NCBI GenBank assembly: GCA_003024785.1
Contig: PUQB01000111.1
Span: 457,212 to 521,211 of the forward strand
Reading direction: 5' to 3'
Length of the DNA stretch: 64,000 bases
Source: Selaginella tamariscina
Lineage: Eukaryota > Streptophyta > Lycopodiopsida > Selaginellales > Selaginellaceae
A program made the translations under genes and the position numbers. Below the pieces are notes generated by a model. That model did no database searches. It worked only from the letters and a program-made list of their open reading frames with translations, and was not told the origin of the DNA. Shown here piece by piece: positions 48,190-60,752 of the stretch (positions are counted from its first letter, which is position 1; every line of letters starts with the position of its first letter).

Positions 48190-48660
48190 CAATCGGATGT
48201 AGGAGAGCACCGTAACAGTGCCCTTACCCGTGTTCCGTGGAGCAAAGGGGGAAGACGCAGATCAACACGTCCACAAGCTCGAACAGGTGTGCGAACTTCG
48301 GAGTGTGAACGACAATCACAAGAAGTTGAGTGCCTTTGCATGCACTTTGGACAAGAAGGCACACGCTTGGTGGATGTGATTCCACGAGGCAAACGAAGGA
48401 GCCCGCTGGGAAACCGCACAAAGGGCGTTTCTGGATACCTTTCGGGAAGAAAAGAGTGAAGAGGAGGTGATCCACAAGTTAACGAGCTTGAAACAGAAAG
48501 CAGGAGAATCAATGACGAATACACAGTCCGCATGCTGGGATATATCGCCAGGCTGAGAGACGCCCCAGTTGACCTGACCAAGAAAATGTGGTACCGAAAG
48601 GGACTGCGGCCGGAGATCCGCAAGTGGATCGGCCTAGATGACAATGGACGTTCGATAAGT
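48190..48660 (+). pseudogene. Gag capsid-like region (Retrotrans_gag type)
   Basis: Spread over two frames are GEDADQHVHKLEQV, KKAHAWWM, WETAQRAFLDTFREE and then ARLRDAPVDLTKKMWYRKGL. This is the spacing of helices in the Ty3/gypsy-type gag capsid family, with its conserved WW and the FLxxF segment. An in-frame stop follows HAWWM and a frameshift lies near 48520. The protein would assemble virus-like particles. Confidence 0.72.
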
Positions 48661-48909
48661 TGCTCCGGTACGCCAAAAAGCCGAAAAGCGGGAAGCTAAA
48701 AGACGCCAAGAAAGGAAGGTGCAGGACAAATCGAACGCAGAGGAGGCGAACGATACCGCATCGGATGAGGAAAACCTCTCGGACGCTCCAAGGTCGACCA
48801 AAAAGGAGAAACGGTTGGGTACCAAGGGACACAAGCAGCTGCAGGGGAAACCCTACAAAGGGCCACACGAAAGAAGACTTATCCACGACACTGGCTCAAA
48901 TGGGATACA

Positions 48910-49260
48910 CTGCATGGGGGATAAGTATTGTCGGGTGTGTAACATCCGCGGATCTCACAACACGACGATTGCTACCAGCTGGCCAAACTCCTGAGCAAAA
49001 GGCCACCACATGCAGCCACACTGACGGTAGAACGAGGAGCCGAAGGGGGGCAGATGGCGAAGAGTTATGGCCGCAGGACGGAGGGAGACAACCAACCCCG
49101 TAGGAGGTCCCGTTTGGGAGACCGGAATCGTAGGTCCCACTCCCGAGAACAGCCACCGTATCGACCCAGGTATGGCAACAAGAGAGACGACCAGAACGCA
49201 AGGAGGTGTTGTGCGCACTGTGCGGAGGCCCACACCCGCTCTACTGATGTTCATGGGTAT
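48910..49260 (+). pseudogene. Gag nucleocapsid: two CCHC-type zinc knuckles
   Basis: First knuckle: YCRVCNIRGSHNT followed, after a 1-base shift, by DDCYQL (about 48925-48975). Second: LCALCGGPHPLY-stop-C (about 49209-49250). Between them is an arginine-rich segment (RRRSRLGDRNRRSHSREQ). This is typical nucleic-acid binding of a retroelement gag tail. One stop and one frameshift disrupt it. Confidence 0.65.
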
Positions 49261-49799
49261 CATTGATCAAACCAATGCTAGAAGCACAAGCAGCCGGCGT
49301 CGCCAGGACGAGTAATGGGCAGATCCCCGCAAACCCAATTCCACACTCCACACCTCAAGTAAACCAAGTAACGGTGGTATTACCAGAACAGGACGTCGGG
49401 ACAGACATAGTACCACAGGCTCCCTTAGCGGACGAAACAAGGGAAACACAAAGGCGGAGAACCAAGGGAGCGCGAAGGCGCGAAAAGAGAAGACAGGCAA
49501 CAAAAACCCCGGTTTTAAAGCAGTGGGTAAGAAGCAAACGCAAGAACTGACATCTCGGAACCTGTGGAGCCCACCGAGGCCAAGAATCGCTAAGAAAATT
49601 AAGGAGAAGGCGAAACCGCACATTCATAAGGGGGAGGCCCAGATGGGGTCAGAACAGGAAATGCCGCTGGTTCCCACCGCATGATGGGAGAATCGGGTAC
49701 GACCAACAGCAAGACCCCCACCAAGAGGCACTGCAACTACAGTGGACTACGTGAACGACGTACCAACTATCGGTTCGCATGGCAGGTCACACAATCAGC

Positions 49800-50109
49800 G
49801 AAGTGATTATAGATGGGGTCAGCAGTCAATGTCATGTCAGCAGAGCTCCACAGGAAATTGCATATGCCAACTCCGGAGCCCACTCCATTTCAGGTAGGCA
49901 TGGCTAATCAAGCTGAGGTGGCGCCCAATGGCATTTTGAGGGCAGTAGAGGTCGAGATCCAAATGGTCAAATTTTGGATCAACGTTGTGGTCCTGGATAT
50001 GCATGCCAAGGGGGATTCGACCTACTTCCTCGGTCGACCCTGGCTCAAGGGTGCAAAGGTACAGCACGATTGGGAACACCAACAGATACGGTTCCGCAAC
50101 GGGCGATAA
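49800..50109 (+). CDS. Retroelement aspartic protease (partial)
   Basis: The reading IIDGVSAVNVMS, with a possible 1-base slip at the DG[V/A]S site, matches the catalytic D-x-G-S/A region of plant Ty3/gypsy-type proteases. The C-terminal YFLGRPWLKGAKVQHDW matches the family's LGRPWL...A..HDW end. The open frame ends at 50109 without leading into a reverse transcriptase. The catalytic loop has V where G is usual, so activity is uncertain. Confidence 0.75.
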
Positions 50110-51130
50110 GGTCCATATCCACAGGCAAAACCCAGGCCCCTGCACAGAGATTCGGGGCGTTGGAGCATCAGGAGCCCTGTAGGCGCGAGGGACGGAGCGA
50201 GGGCGTAACAGCGGCCTCGCAGGCCGACTTTCGGGATTGGGTCGTGCTAGACAGGAGGCCTCGCATCAGAGGCAGGCCAACGTGAACGAACTAAGGATCA
50301 CAAGAGCAACCGAAACCTGAGACTATCCGGCACCGAGACATCGGTTCACCAACCACAAGGACAAGTCCGGAGGGCTTATGTGGACATACCTAAGCTGAAC
50401 GGCCGCTCCAATCAAGTCGAGCCACCCCAGAGCCGTATCAATAGGGATCGACAACCCTTTTTCGGTCCTGGTCCCAAGGAGAAATATCCACTACCTGGGC
50501 CGATCTCCGATCGGCCCAGGAAGTGGGGGGGGAGAAGCTCCGGCATAGACCCTCCCGGGGAGAAGTAGGACACGAAAACCTAGATAGGGGACATACGGGG
50601 CTAGTGTGGGGAAGAAGCGGTAGGAAGGGATCAATAGGTAAGACTGTGCAGTTAGAGCCAGGATGAGCCTCACCAGGCGGCAGCAAAACCACCACAGTCT
50701 ACGTTAACGGACAAGTACCATGACGAACGGCCGATAGTAGCCTTGCTGGTCACCCAGATGGAGCACAGAGTGAGGAATCCCGGGGCAGAACCAGCGAACC
50801 ATGGGGCGAAGAGATAGGGAGGACGAAGGAGTCGGAAGCAGGATCTCCAAATGCACGTGTGGCCAGCTCACAGGATCACATGGTCCACGAGGTTGGACCA
50901 CAGGCGTGAGGCACGCACTACAAAGGCAATGATGGTCAGGCAGTGCCATCATTGCGTATCCAAGCGCAGAGATAGACGCGCCAGTCACCTCGGAGGACGC
51001 CACAAGGACTGCCACGGCACCTACACTCAGAAAGGAGGTGCACAATGCCACACCTCCATTACCATGACCACGGGGTGGACAAGAGAAATTGGTTAGTGGT
51101 GATTAAAGAAATTCGCGTGCTCATCAAGGG
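50110..51130. other. Internal retroelement DNA, no recognisable domain
   Basis: GC-rich sequence in which reverse transcriptase would be expected. Short open stretches occur on both strands, but none has RT motifs that I can see. Confidence 0.5.
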
Positions 51131-51133
51131 CCA

Positions 51134-51741
51134 AGAATGAGCAGGAAGCTAGTATCGCCTAGGTACTCCAAGTTCAAGGAATTAATCGGGCAACCCGACG
51201 TCCGGCGAGTCAGGAGGTAATTGCAATTGGACGAATTCTTTGACCTTCCGTGGGGAGAAGTGGAGGACCCAAGATTTGATGAGAAGGCCAGACAATTCCT
51301 CCAGTCAGCGGAATTAGTGGCTAGTCAAACCAGGCATAGGGAATACAATTCTGCATGGATGGGAGCGCCGTCTTCCGCATTATGTTCGACGAACTAGTGA
51401 TAGTCTTCCGACTACCAAGGGACGACCTAGCCCTAGGGGAATGCTCAGACGCGGAGGTTCAACGGCCCGCTACCACAGGAACTCATGGACTACGAGGCAT
51501 AAAAGCGAAGGAGGAAGCAGCCGAGTTTGTAACGCTAGTGGCCTTCATGCTCATCAGAAGAACAGGGAGTCGAATCACCAGGCAATTGGCGTACGGCCTT
51601 TGTAGGGCATGGGAAGGAGTCGCGATAAATTGGGCTGATTGCCTTAAGCAGTACCTGATTCTGGCTCTAACTAGTGGGATTCACAGAGTTCGAGCGGCAT
51701 TGAGAAAAGGCTACCCACGGTTGGCCACATTGCTATTATGA
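51134..51741 (+). CDS. Unrecognised extra ORF region of the LTR element
   Basis: One frame from 51134 reads MSRKLVSPRYSKFKELIGQ, then after a stop LQLDEFFDLPWGEVEDPRF. From 51355 a 128-residue ORF follows with INWADCLKQYLILALTSGIH and an arginine-rich end. I do not recognise it. It lies downstream of the protease, in the place where some plant LTR elements carry an additional ORF. The frames are broken, so one gene or two cannot be decided. Confidence 0.4.
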
Positions 51742-52369
51742 CCACGGGCTCGTTCGGCTGAACGGTAGTAAGAGCACCACCACCACGAATAGCCAGAACC
51801 CCTGAAGTCAACAGAAAACAGGATTCAATGGAAGGACCGTGTCTACAGAAGAATAGGGCTCAACAGAAGAACGGGTGTCAATAGAGGAGCAGGCGGAGGG
51901 TAGCCTCCTTCTAGACCAGGAATCACCAGGGTATGTAACGCAGGAACCCATACACGCGATTCCCCTAGCTATAGGATCCCACTACTGGAATCCTCGTCCG
52001 AGCAATCTACCGGGCCCAGCCAGGGAAGGAAGAAGGACAAGCCCGAGGACAAGTATGAGAGTAACTATCACAACCCGATACAGGATTCCGGATATAGGAT
52101 ATGAGTTGCATGATTTTCCTACAGGATATTCCTACCAGGATTCCGGACACAAGATACGGTTGCAGGATATTCCTACAGGATATGCCACATGATATGCCTA
52201 GAGGATAAGGGACATGTGGACTCATCTTAGCCTCTGCATGCATGCAGTCACTTTGCATGCATGCAACCACTTTTAGCACTCATGCCTAAATTAGCTCTTG
52301 GAGTTGTGAGCATAAAAGCTCGACCTAATTGTTGTACAATCAATTACTATCAACACCAATCTTACTACG

Positions 52370-52640
52370 ATCAATCTCGTCTTGTCTTGTTCTTGTCTTA
52401 TTTCCTGTCCTGCTCCTGTCTTGCTCCTGTTCCTGTCCTGCTAGATCCTGTCCTGCTCCTGGATCCTTCCTGCTCCTGGATCCTATCCTACGCCTTCCTG
52501 TCTTGCTCCCGGATCCTATCCTGATCCTGTCCTGCTCCTAGATCCGTCCTGTTCCTATTCCTAATTTCTGTCCTGCTCTCGGTCCTACTCCTGAGTCAAG
52601 CCTTCCTGTCCTTGGAATCCGTTCTCTTCTGTTCCTGGAT
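52370..52640 (+). repeat. Pyrimidine-rich tract (CCTGTCCTGCTCCTG-like)
   Basis: About 270 bases of imperfect tandem TCCTG/TCTTG/GGATCC units with very few purines other than G. The minus strand is accordingly purine-rich. It divides the unrecognised ORF from the coiled-coil ORF. Just upstream (52080-52200) is a small repeat of 'tcctacaggata'. Confidence 0.85.
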
Positions 52641-52679
52641 CGTGGCTTGACAGTAACTACCAACACTTCCAAGCTAACG

Positions 52680-53500
52680 GACGATGGACCTCCACAATCT
52701 ATACCAGGCTCGCGGGGGTCTTCGACCAGCTAGATGAAGCCATGGCGATATATGACGGCCTCGACCTCCAACGGTGGCAAGGGAACACAATGACATAGTG
52801 ATAGAACTCACGGAGTGGTGGCAGAGAGCCGGGAAGTTGCCCAAAGGGCTAAGGAGCTACTGAGTGAAGGGGGCCGACTATGTATGATGACAATGAAGAG
52901 AACGAAGGATGCCTGGGAAAGTTGGAGCGAAAGGAGAGCGAACTTCCAGTGGTTGTACAGTGAGTGCGAAACTCTCCTAGGGCTACTCAACGATGACCAG
53001 CACGCCCGCAACCGGGTCATAGCCGGAAGGGAACAACAGATACAAGAATGCAAAGCTCGGTTAGAACGAAGGTGTGGGGAGCTCACTAAGGCACAAGCAG
53101 AACTAACGGCGGTCAGAAGGAATTACTGACAAAGACTCAACTCTCCAAAACCATAACCACACCTACAGCCAGCCAACCGGGACCCCTACTCAAGAAGCCA
53201 GAAGTGAGCGCCACCAGGCCAACCAGCGACCTAGACCATCATGGAGCTAGAGGTACACACCCAGCTATAGGCCCAACTCCTCGCGGCAAGGGAACAGGAG
53301 CTACAACACTCGCGAGAACGGGTACAGGATCTGGAAGGTCAGCTCCAGCAGGCCCGGGAATAGACATGGTCCGAGGCAAGGCTCCGAGGGTGATCACGCT
53401 TCGAGAGGCGACCATCACCACATTAAAGACCACGCTAGCGGCAACAGAGAGCGAGATCGCCATGTACGGGTTCCAAGGGGCAAATAACTAGGGCACATGG
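52680..53500 (+). CDS. Coiled-coil ORF region of the LTR element
   Basis: The main ORF, 52815-53129, is about 104 residues and rich in A, E, R, Q and L with heptad spacing (REQQIQECKARLERRCGELT). A segment in another frame upstream (LAGVFDQLDEAMAIYDGLDL, about 52708) and one downstream (REQELQHSRERVQDLEGQLQ, about 53290) continue the same character. I infer one long coiled-coil protein, now frameshifted at two or more places. Function unknown; assembly or transport roles are possible. Confidence 0.5.
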
Positions 53501-53534
53501 CCCGAGAACGTGCCAACGAATAAGTCCGGACATC

Positions 53535-54205
53535 TGGTCGACGATGGCCCATCATCGCAGCCAGCTGGTAGGACGCCCACCGGAGCGGACGAGCGATTGA
53601 CAAGCCCCAGATAAGGGAGTTACTTCAGGTATGGACTGATGGCAACCGATGTCAGCGGTGGCGTAACGGGCGAAGATTTAATCGTCCGGACCAACTACCC
53701 AGGGTACGAAGGACAGCACGCGTGGGAGGCGCATAAATGTGACAGGCAGGACTCTGTCACTAGGCGGCAGACCAATGGGAGAGCACCACCTGTAGCTAGG
53801 GACTAGCGGTAGGTACTCACTATATAAGCTGGAAGGCTAGTAGTGGGTCGGGGGCTTTGAGGAGTCAAGTCTGCGTCTTATATCTTGCTCCCTGTCGGAG
53901 ATAGTTTGTACTCAGACAGGCAATATATATCCATTTTCCTTCTATCACCCCAAGCGGGCATTCCCGGTTGCCCGACTCCTGGGCCCCGCAACACTCTTTG
54001 CCTAGCCATCTTTGTAGAACTCCCCTTACCTGTACATGGACCCCGTCGGCGTCCGGGTAGAGGCCATCCAATACTTTCCATTACTCATGAGGTAAGGACC
54101 GGCTTGCCGGCCGAACCCCCGGGGTTGGACACCCTCAATAGTGTCCTGGCAACCATTGTAGCTTCCTGATAAGCACCAACTGGCCTGAGGAGTCCCCGAC
54201 GACCA
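53535..54205 (+). repeat. 3' LTR
   Basis: 671 bases, TGGTCGACGA to CGACGACCA. It has an extra segment compared with the 5' LTR around 53815-53880 ('ctcactatataagctggaag'), which includes a TATA box and is deleted from the 5' LTR near 46370. The loss of the promoter-like part would silence the element's own 5' LTR. Confidence 0.88.
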
Positions 54206-55860
54206 TATGTTGATGAGCCCTAAATGTTATAAAAAATAAGCTCACTTAGTGCATTTGAATATCTAGTAATGGTCCGGCCATGTGTTATTAGGTATTGTAA
54301 AAAACTCTAGGCAAAGCTAGCATCTTCATTTATAAAACTCTCCCTTAGTTTAATGTGTCTAGATTAGATTCATGGGTGGTTCTGGTGAGTTCAACCTTAG
54401 TTTGGCCACCTAGGGTTAGGGCTTAAGAGTGATAAATTATTATGTTAAACTCATCAATTATATTTATATTAAAATAAGATTCCTTGCTAACTCACTTTAT
54501 AAAACATAGAACAAAGGGGGAGAGGAGGTCTCTATCACATATATTAAGTAGAATAAGTGTGGGGAAAGCATGCCAGAGATTGAGAGGTGTCTAGTTTCTT
54601 CATCCTTGCCAGTGTAACCCTAGCTTATGTCGTTAAGGCACACTTTTTGTGCCATTCTAACTTCCAACTAGTAGGGGCATGTCATACCTTGAGGGTAGCC
54701 TACCCTTATTGTTGGCGGATCCACACTATTATACCCAAGTACATCGCATCTAGGGGGTTTTCTAACTCCTTTCGTTTGGTAACCCGATTGCACACTTAAG
54801 AGGTCTTATTAGAGTAGGGTTCTCTTTACCAAGTTCTTGAGGGGTTCTAAAGTTGGCATTTGCAAGCCACGTTCGTGGCACAAAGTGTAACTTGAGTTTA
54901 AAGGGCTATGGCAAAATAGCAAAAAATAGTGTCACATGAACATGTGACATTAGGCTAAAGGACACATGATACAACGCCTGAGGCATGCCTTTTAGGGTTG
55001 TGACATGGATTTAACATTGAGGCTAACAAGCAGGCGTGCTTGGGCTTGCATTAGGGTGCTAAGCCTTGGGCACCTACTAATGAGAGGTTAAATCTCATAA
55101 TCGAGTGTACTAGCAAGCACACTTGGTTAGGGGTGTTCTTCCTGAGGGTTTATGAACATGTCAAGGAGTTGAACAACTTAAGTTCATTAGCACAAGCCCT
55201 ATCATGAGGCACTCGCGTGGTAGGGTTCCCTAAACCTAGCCTTAGGGGTTTACTTAGCATAACATTTATGTCTGCCTCAGGTGTACACTCGTGTTAACAT
55301 TCAGTACTAATCATGGGGTGGGTGGGTCAGGGTACCCCTTGTCACCCTAAAGAGGTTGTATTCCTATATGAGGGTGATTCTTTAAGGGATAGGTCACGAT
55401 GTCTTAGCTCTATCATTAGGGTATGTGTAAGGCATGTTTCCTTAGTGAGGCTATGGCATAAGCCTATTTAGGTCCCCTAGTGTAGAATCTTAAGGTCCGG
55501 AGATAATCACTTTAGATGATTTAGGGTAGGCCCTAAATCTTGTGCCTATTTAGGCATTTGAGTTAAACTCTTATGATCATCTTAGAAGATTTAATATTAC
55601 TCACACATGATGTTGATGCCACACTTATTAACCCTTCATGTTAAAACTTTAACATAATTAATCCATTCAATCTTTAAGTTTAAAACCATTGTTACTACCA
55701 AAGTACATATAGTATTTAGATATCTATATGCACATGCATACGCATGCATATACATATATAGTGCACAAATGTATATACACTATGTCTATTTAAACTATAT
55801 TGTATGCATATAAAAATAAAAATATATATATTTACATTTATTATATAATGTATAATTGTA
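54206..55860. other. H2 tail and unassigned DNA
   Basis: About 54214-54420 matches 60540-60730 (H3). The rest is more balanced in GC, with repeated 'tagggtt' and 'gaggg' words, but no ORF that I can support. A palindrome 'gtgtcacatgaacatgtgac' lies near 54930. I do not recognise this stretch. Confidence 0.5.
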
Positions 55861-55864
55861 AAGT

Positions 55865-56042
55865 ATTTATAAAATGTGGAGAGTGACCTATGCGCCAGCT
55901 TTACAAATATGATTGGCCATGAGAATGGTCCTGGGGGCAATGGGGCTGATTTTCTATAACTAAAGAAATAATACCACAAATTCCTAACAATGCAAGCAAG
56001 CTAAATGTAACAATATCCTCCATAGTCACCATATTATATAAT
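55865..56042 (-). pseudogene. Cytochrome P450 N-terminal fragment
   Basis: From ATG at 56042 on the minus strand the reading is MVTMEDIVTFSLLALLGICG then IISLVIEN, a single membrane-anchor helix. After a 1-base frameshift comes APLPPGPFSWPII and then KLAHRSLSTFYKY. The order anchor, LPPGP..WPI and HRSL is the signature of a microsomal plant P450 N-terminus. Nothing after that matches a P450, so this is a truncated 5' fragment, possibly carried inside the repeat. Confidence 0.62.
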
Positions 56043-56071
56043 GCAGGCTTCTTAAAGGCATAATGAGGGTG

Positions 56072-56074
<3 letters not shown>

Positions 56075-56115
<41 letters not shown>

Positions 56116-56120
56116 CATAC
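56075..56120. repeat. (CATA)n/(TA)n microsatellite
   Basis: About six CATA units followed by TA units, just upstream of the P450 fragment's start codon. Confidence 0.9.
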
Positions 56121-56232
56121 GATGACTCCCAATCATATGAAGGTACTGTCGTGTCTTACGTTTGAATATGGCACAAGGAGACACAAATAATAGAACATAT
56201 AGTATTAATATACGATCAAAATATCTGAAGTA

Positions 56233-59200
56233 GACTGATTATTGTGCAAAATGAGTGATTCCATGCCTACAACTTGCAGAGAAAAGTTCAAAGTAGTCAC
56301 ATCGTCGGTTGATGCTTGCTACCAGCATACCGTCACTACCTTACCTATTATATATCATCTACAAGGGGAATATATTACTGGGCCAGGAAAATCACACAGC
56401 ACAGTTCACTGCACTATATGCATATCCGCATGAATATATATCCACACACGCGCGCGCGCGCGCACAACATTTATGCATATACACACGATATAAAATCATA
56501 TGATGCATGTTGAACCTCGTCGGGTCCACGTATCAAATCAATGGTCAAGTTGACATGTGACAAGAGTCATAATAAACATGAGTACATGAATACCCAGACA
56601 AAAAAATATACGTATTAAAATTGAGATTTTATTGCTACAGGATAATAAAATGTATTCTTTTAATTGAAAAAAACATAAATCTGTATTAAATTGAGCAAAG
56701 CAAATTGTTGAAAGACACTTTAAATATAAACAAAGTTGTCGACTCTGCTATATTCTGTTCACACTTCGTATGTACGTGGCTATGTATAAAATATTATCAC
56801 ACTTAATTTGTGTATAACATAAACCAAGCAACAAGTAAATTAGAAAATATATATAGGCACACATTATAATATACTCACTATGTACTGAGCCAATAAATCT
56901 ATAAAATTAAAGAGGAATATACACACACAACATGTATATATATACATGTATGGTGCCATTTTTATCATTTGGCTTTTTGTATGACATTTGGCACAAAATC
57001 TGGCAGTTAAGTGCCACACATAAGATGTTAGAAGGTATATTCACAGCATTTATTACTAAGAAACAGTTTTTCTATAATTACACGTATTATATGCCACTTT
57101 GCTACTGATTGTGTATTATTAAATTATATACTAATTTAGTATATTAAAATGAACTAAGTTAGATGTCTTTTATATTGTTTCATATTGTATTCTCAGATTT
57201 CTTATATATCATGAGCAGTATATAATATTCTTTTTCTCACCATTTGGTCGGCCTGTGTGTAAACCATGTGTTTGTGTGTGTGTGTGTGTGTGTGCACAAG
57301 AGAGAGAGCCTGCTGTGCATCTGTGAGAAAGATTGACATATGTATGGAGATGTGTGTGGGAGAGAAATTGTGGACAATGGTGGTGAAAAGGCACATTGCT
57401 GCAGCCAGCAGGTAGATTTCATTGTTAGGCCAATCTTTACTCAGCCACATGCTGCGAATGTAATGCAGAACTTAAAAATTATTTATAATTTATAATATTA
57501 ATTTCTTTGTTATGTATTACAAATGAAATTGTTTTATATCTTGTATTATTATAAGAAGTTAAATCATGTAAAAATTATACTAAATTGTTTTATATCTTGT
57601 ATTATTATAAGAAGTTAAAATCGAACCTCCGCATGTTCAAATTATACTGAAATTGTTTTATATCTTGTATTATTATAAGAAGTTAAAATCGAACCTTTGC
57701 ATGTTCAGATTATAAAATCGAACCTTTACATGTTTAAATTATACTGAAATTGTCTTATATCTTGTATTATTATAAAAAGTTAAAATTTAATATTTGCATG
57801 TTCAAACTTATTATGTATTACATTAAATTTAGTAATTATATTAATTATGTTATTATTTTAAAAGCAATTACTAAATCTTAATATTTAATGAAGATTTACA
57901 TACAAGAAAGTATAAGATGGATGTAAAATTGAAAAATAAACTTTAAAGTATGTTCAAATTTAAGAGTAATAACGTTGAGATTTATTATTAGAGATGATAT
58001 CATGAGAAGATATAAAATGGGTCTGGAAATAAATGAAAGTTTATCATGAAAACATTCAAGATGCTTTAATATTAAAAATGTAATAATATTTAATGATATT
58101 AAAATTTTAAAAGCATGATAAAAAAAATAAATTATTATAATACACACAAGGTATCAAAAGAGAAGTTATTATATATGTTATGCGATTTAAAAGAAATAAA
58201 AAATGAACCACATATGATTTAAGAGAAGTGTGCATCGTGAATTACATATTATTTTAATATATTTTCTTATATATGAACAACATAAATTTATAAAATCACT
58301 TAATTTTACATTGTCATAAAAAAAAATTAACATTAGAGAATTTAGAAACACTTGGTTAACTCTTATTTGAAATGTTTAAAAAATGAGAAAAGATTATATC
58401 AATAATTAACATAGTTTAACATTTAACTTGTTGAGATGAGTTTTTTGGTTACGAAATGTAATTTTTTTTATCTTGTTATGAAACATAACTCATTTTGAAT
58501 TTTGAGTGAACAAGTATATAAAATCTTTTATAATTAGCCTGATAATAATTTCCCAACATGGTATTATTAATATTAATAATAATATTTTTTTAAATAAAAT
58601 TCTATAAGTATATTTTGATTTTATGATTATTATAAATTTAAAATTTTAAAAATTTAGAAAAGGAATGTATATTTTATTAGTAACCATATGTTAAAATATG
58701 TTGTAAACGTATTTTTGGTTAGGGTTAAAGGTTAATACATGGGTTTTATTCTTACAAATAGTAAATTATAATAAGCTTAATTAATATATTTATTCAAAAA
58801 AAATTATTTTAAAAAAATACATTACTTTATATATACTATATTGTATGGGACAATTTTGTTATATAGCCCCCTTTCACATCACCATATTCCACGTCACTTA
58901 CCTTGTCATTTTAAGTGACATTGTAAATGTGGAATGCAATGACATGGCAGGTGGCCTACATCCATTTTAATTCATAATAAATGTAAGAATAATAAATTAA
59001 TAAATATAAAAAACTAAGAGAAATAAACATATATAAAACATATGTATAAATAAAAACATGCCTAAACTTTTATGTATACATTTGTGTGAAAATCAAATAT
59101 AACAATAATAAATATTAAAAACCAAAATAAAAATTTTAGAATTTTATGTGTAAATTTAAAAACATGTTGCATTAACCTTAAAGGCTTTTATGCATATCTT

Positions 59201-60750
59201 TATTACATTTTAAATGAAAATTAAATTTAAATAATAAATTAATAAATATTAAAAACTAGAAGGAATGGGTTTTTCTTCATGTCATCACATGCTATGTTTA
59301 CAAATTATTGATGTGGCATGTGATGACATAGAGGGGTTGTATAACAAATTTATACACTTTATATTAAATTTAAAATAATATTATTAAAGTTGCAATTTAA
59401 ATGTTGTTGTCACTTTTATTTTTATTTATTTTGATAAATAATTTTTTTACTTTTATTTTTACCCCAATCTTTGTTTGATTTGCTCTTATTTCCCTAATTA
59501 CTCTTCAAAAATATTATTAACCACCAAAGTATATTTAAGCTCAATATTAAAGTAACTATAATTATAATTGTTACATCTCCATCGGTAGTAATTAAATGTA
59601 TAAGTAAACCTATTACTTAAATAATTTCATTTTCGGCCATCCACTAGTGCGACTATATCTGGTGTAAATATAATTAAGATTTAGTTTTACAATGTTTGTG
59701 ATCATATTTATTCACTACATAGTCTTAAGTAAATGTCTTTTGTCCTTACTATTCACTTTCTATATGCCACACGAAACTTCTACTACTACACCATCATTTA
59801 TTCCTACAACAGTTTCTAAAGTACTTAATGCATCTTATGTTGCTCTAATTACTTCCTCCTTAGTCCTAAGTCACTAAGACACGATGCCAAAGAAAGGAAA
59901 AATTTCTCCAATAAGAAAAATTAACAACTTGCTAAGTTTTGATTTAAAATTGTGTAGGATCTTATGATTAGTAATAAGAAGAAGGCCCTCAAGTTGATTT
60001 ATGCCCTCAAAATCTCATTTGTTATGTGAAATTCTCAAATCTCATTTGTTATGTGACTTCATGTGACCTTGTTCTTTAACAATGTTGAACAATTTCCTAC
60101 CTAGTTCTCAAAATTTCATATTTCTTATGAAATTCCTTCATTTAGCCTTGGAATGAACTAGTTCTTGAAGCTGACTAAAAAAATGTAATCTAAATAATTA
60201 ATTTACATATGGTACTGGGTGGAGTAAGCACAATCCATAAGTAATTAATTTAAATTTTTATATGATAGTCTGTAATTTATTTAACTTAATATACTCACCA
60301 CTGGTGGAGATGCAATTATGTATGTATATGTTATGTTAACATTAATAAAAATTAGTGAAAAACAAACATGGATTTTGATTTTCCATATCTTTCAATTTTA
60401 ATGTGGAACACCAAAATACATTATCAATTTTGTTTGTGAGAAACATAATTTTTCCATCCCACATAGTTTATTATAATTTTTACTATGATTGTTCTTTTTT
60501 TGAAGGTTAACTATTGTTATTTATTAAAGTATATTGACAAATTCTAAATGTTGTAAGAAATAAGTCTGCTTAGTGTACTTAGATATTTAATAATGGTCCG
60601 ACCATGTATCATTATGTAGTATATGAAACTCTAAGCGAAGCTAGCACCTTCATATAGAAAACTTCCCTTAATTTTATGTATCTTGATTAGATACATAGGT
60701 GGTTCTGGTGAGTTCGGCATATCGGTAGGGTTGCCCTAACTTCATGCCCT
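56233..60750 (+). repeat. H3: third copy of the segmental repeat
   Basis: Colinear with H1 from its first base. It lacks the solo LTR at about 59688 and lacks about 230 bases corresponding to 1233-1475. It contains (CG)n/(CA)n at about 56448 and the expanded 67-bp minisatellite. It extends beyond H1 into sequence matching H2's tail (54214 onward). I see no gene. Confidence 0.75.
57530..57810 (+). repeat. 67-bp minisatellite, about four copies
   Basis: Tandem units containing 'gaagttaaaatcgaacc' and 'gcatgttcaaattatactga', with one shortened unit. H1 has about two copies. H2 was interrupted by E0 inside this unit. Confidence 0.82.
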
Positions 60751-60752
60751 AA

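Larger units (their letters stand above)
46075..54205 (+). mobile_element. LTR retroelement with gag-protease but no visible RT/integrase
   Basis: It is 8131 bp, flanked by TATAT (46070-46074) and TATGT (54206-54210), an imperfect 5-bp TSD. Joining the flanks gives 'tatattgatgagccctaaatg', matching the empty site in H3 ('tatattgacaaattctaaatg', about 60530). The GC content is visibly far above the flanking DNA. Gag, two zinc knuckles and a protease are present in broken frames. Between 50110 and 53534 I find no YxDD, no RNase H and no integrase zinc finger/DDE motif. It is probably a non-autonomous gag-pro element that depends on a partner. Confidence 0.88.

Noticed and set aside
46641-49627. 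Many long minus-strand ORFs in the GC-rich LTR element
   Set aside because: High GC content lowers stop frequency. The plus strand holds gag, zinc knuckles and protease, and none of the minus ORFs has a recognisable domain.
50438-50695. Possible reverse transcriptase remnant
   Set aside because: No YxDD-type motif or surrounding RT blocks are visible in any frame between 50110 and 53534.
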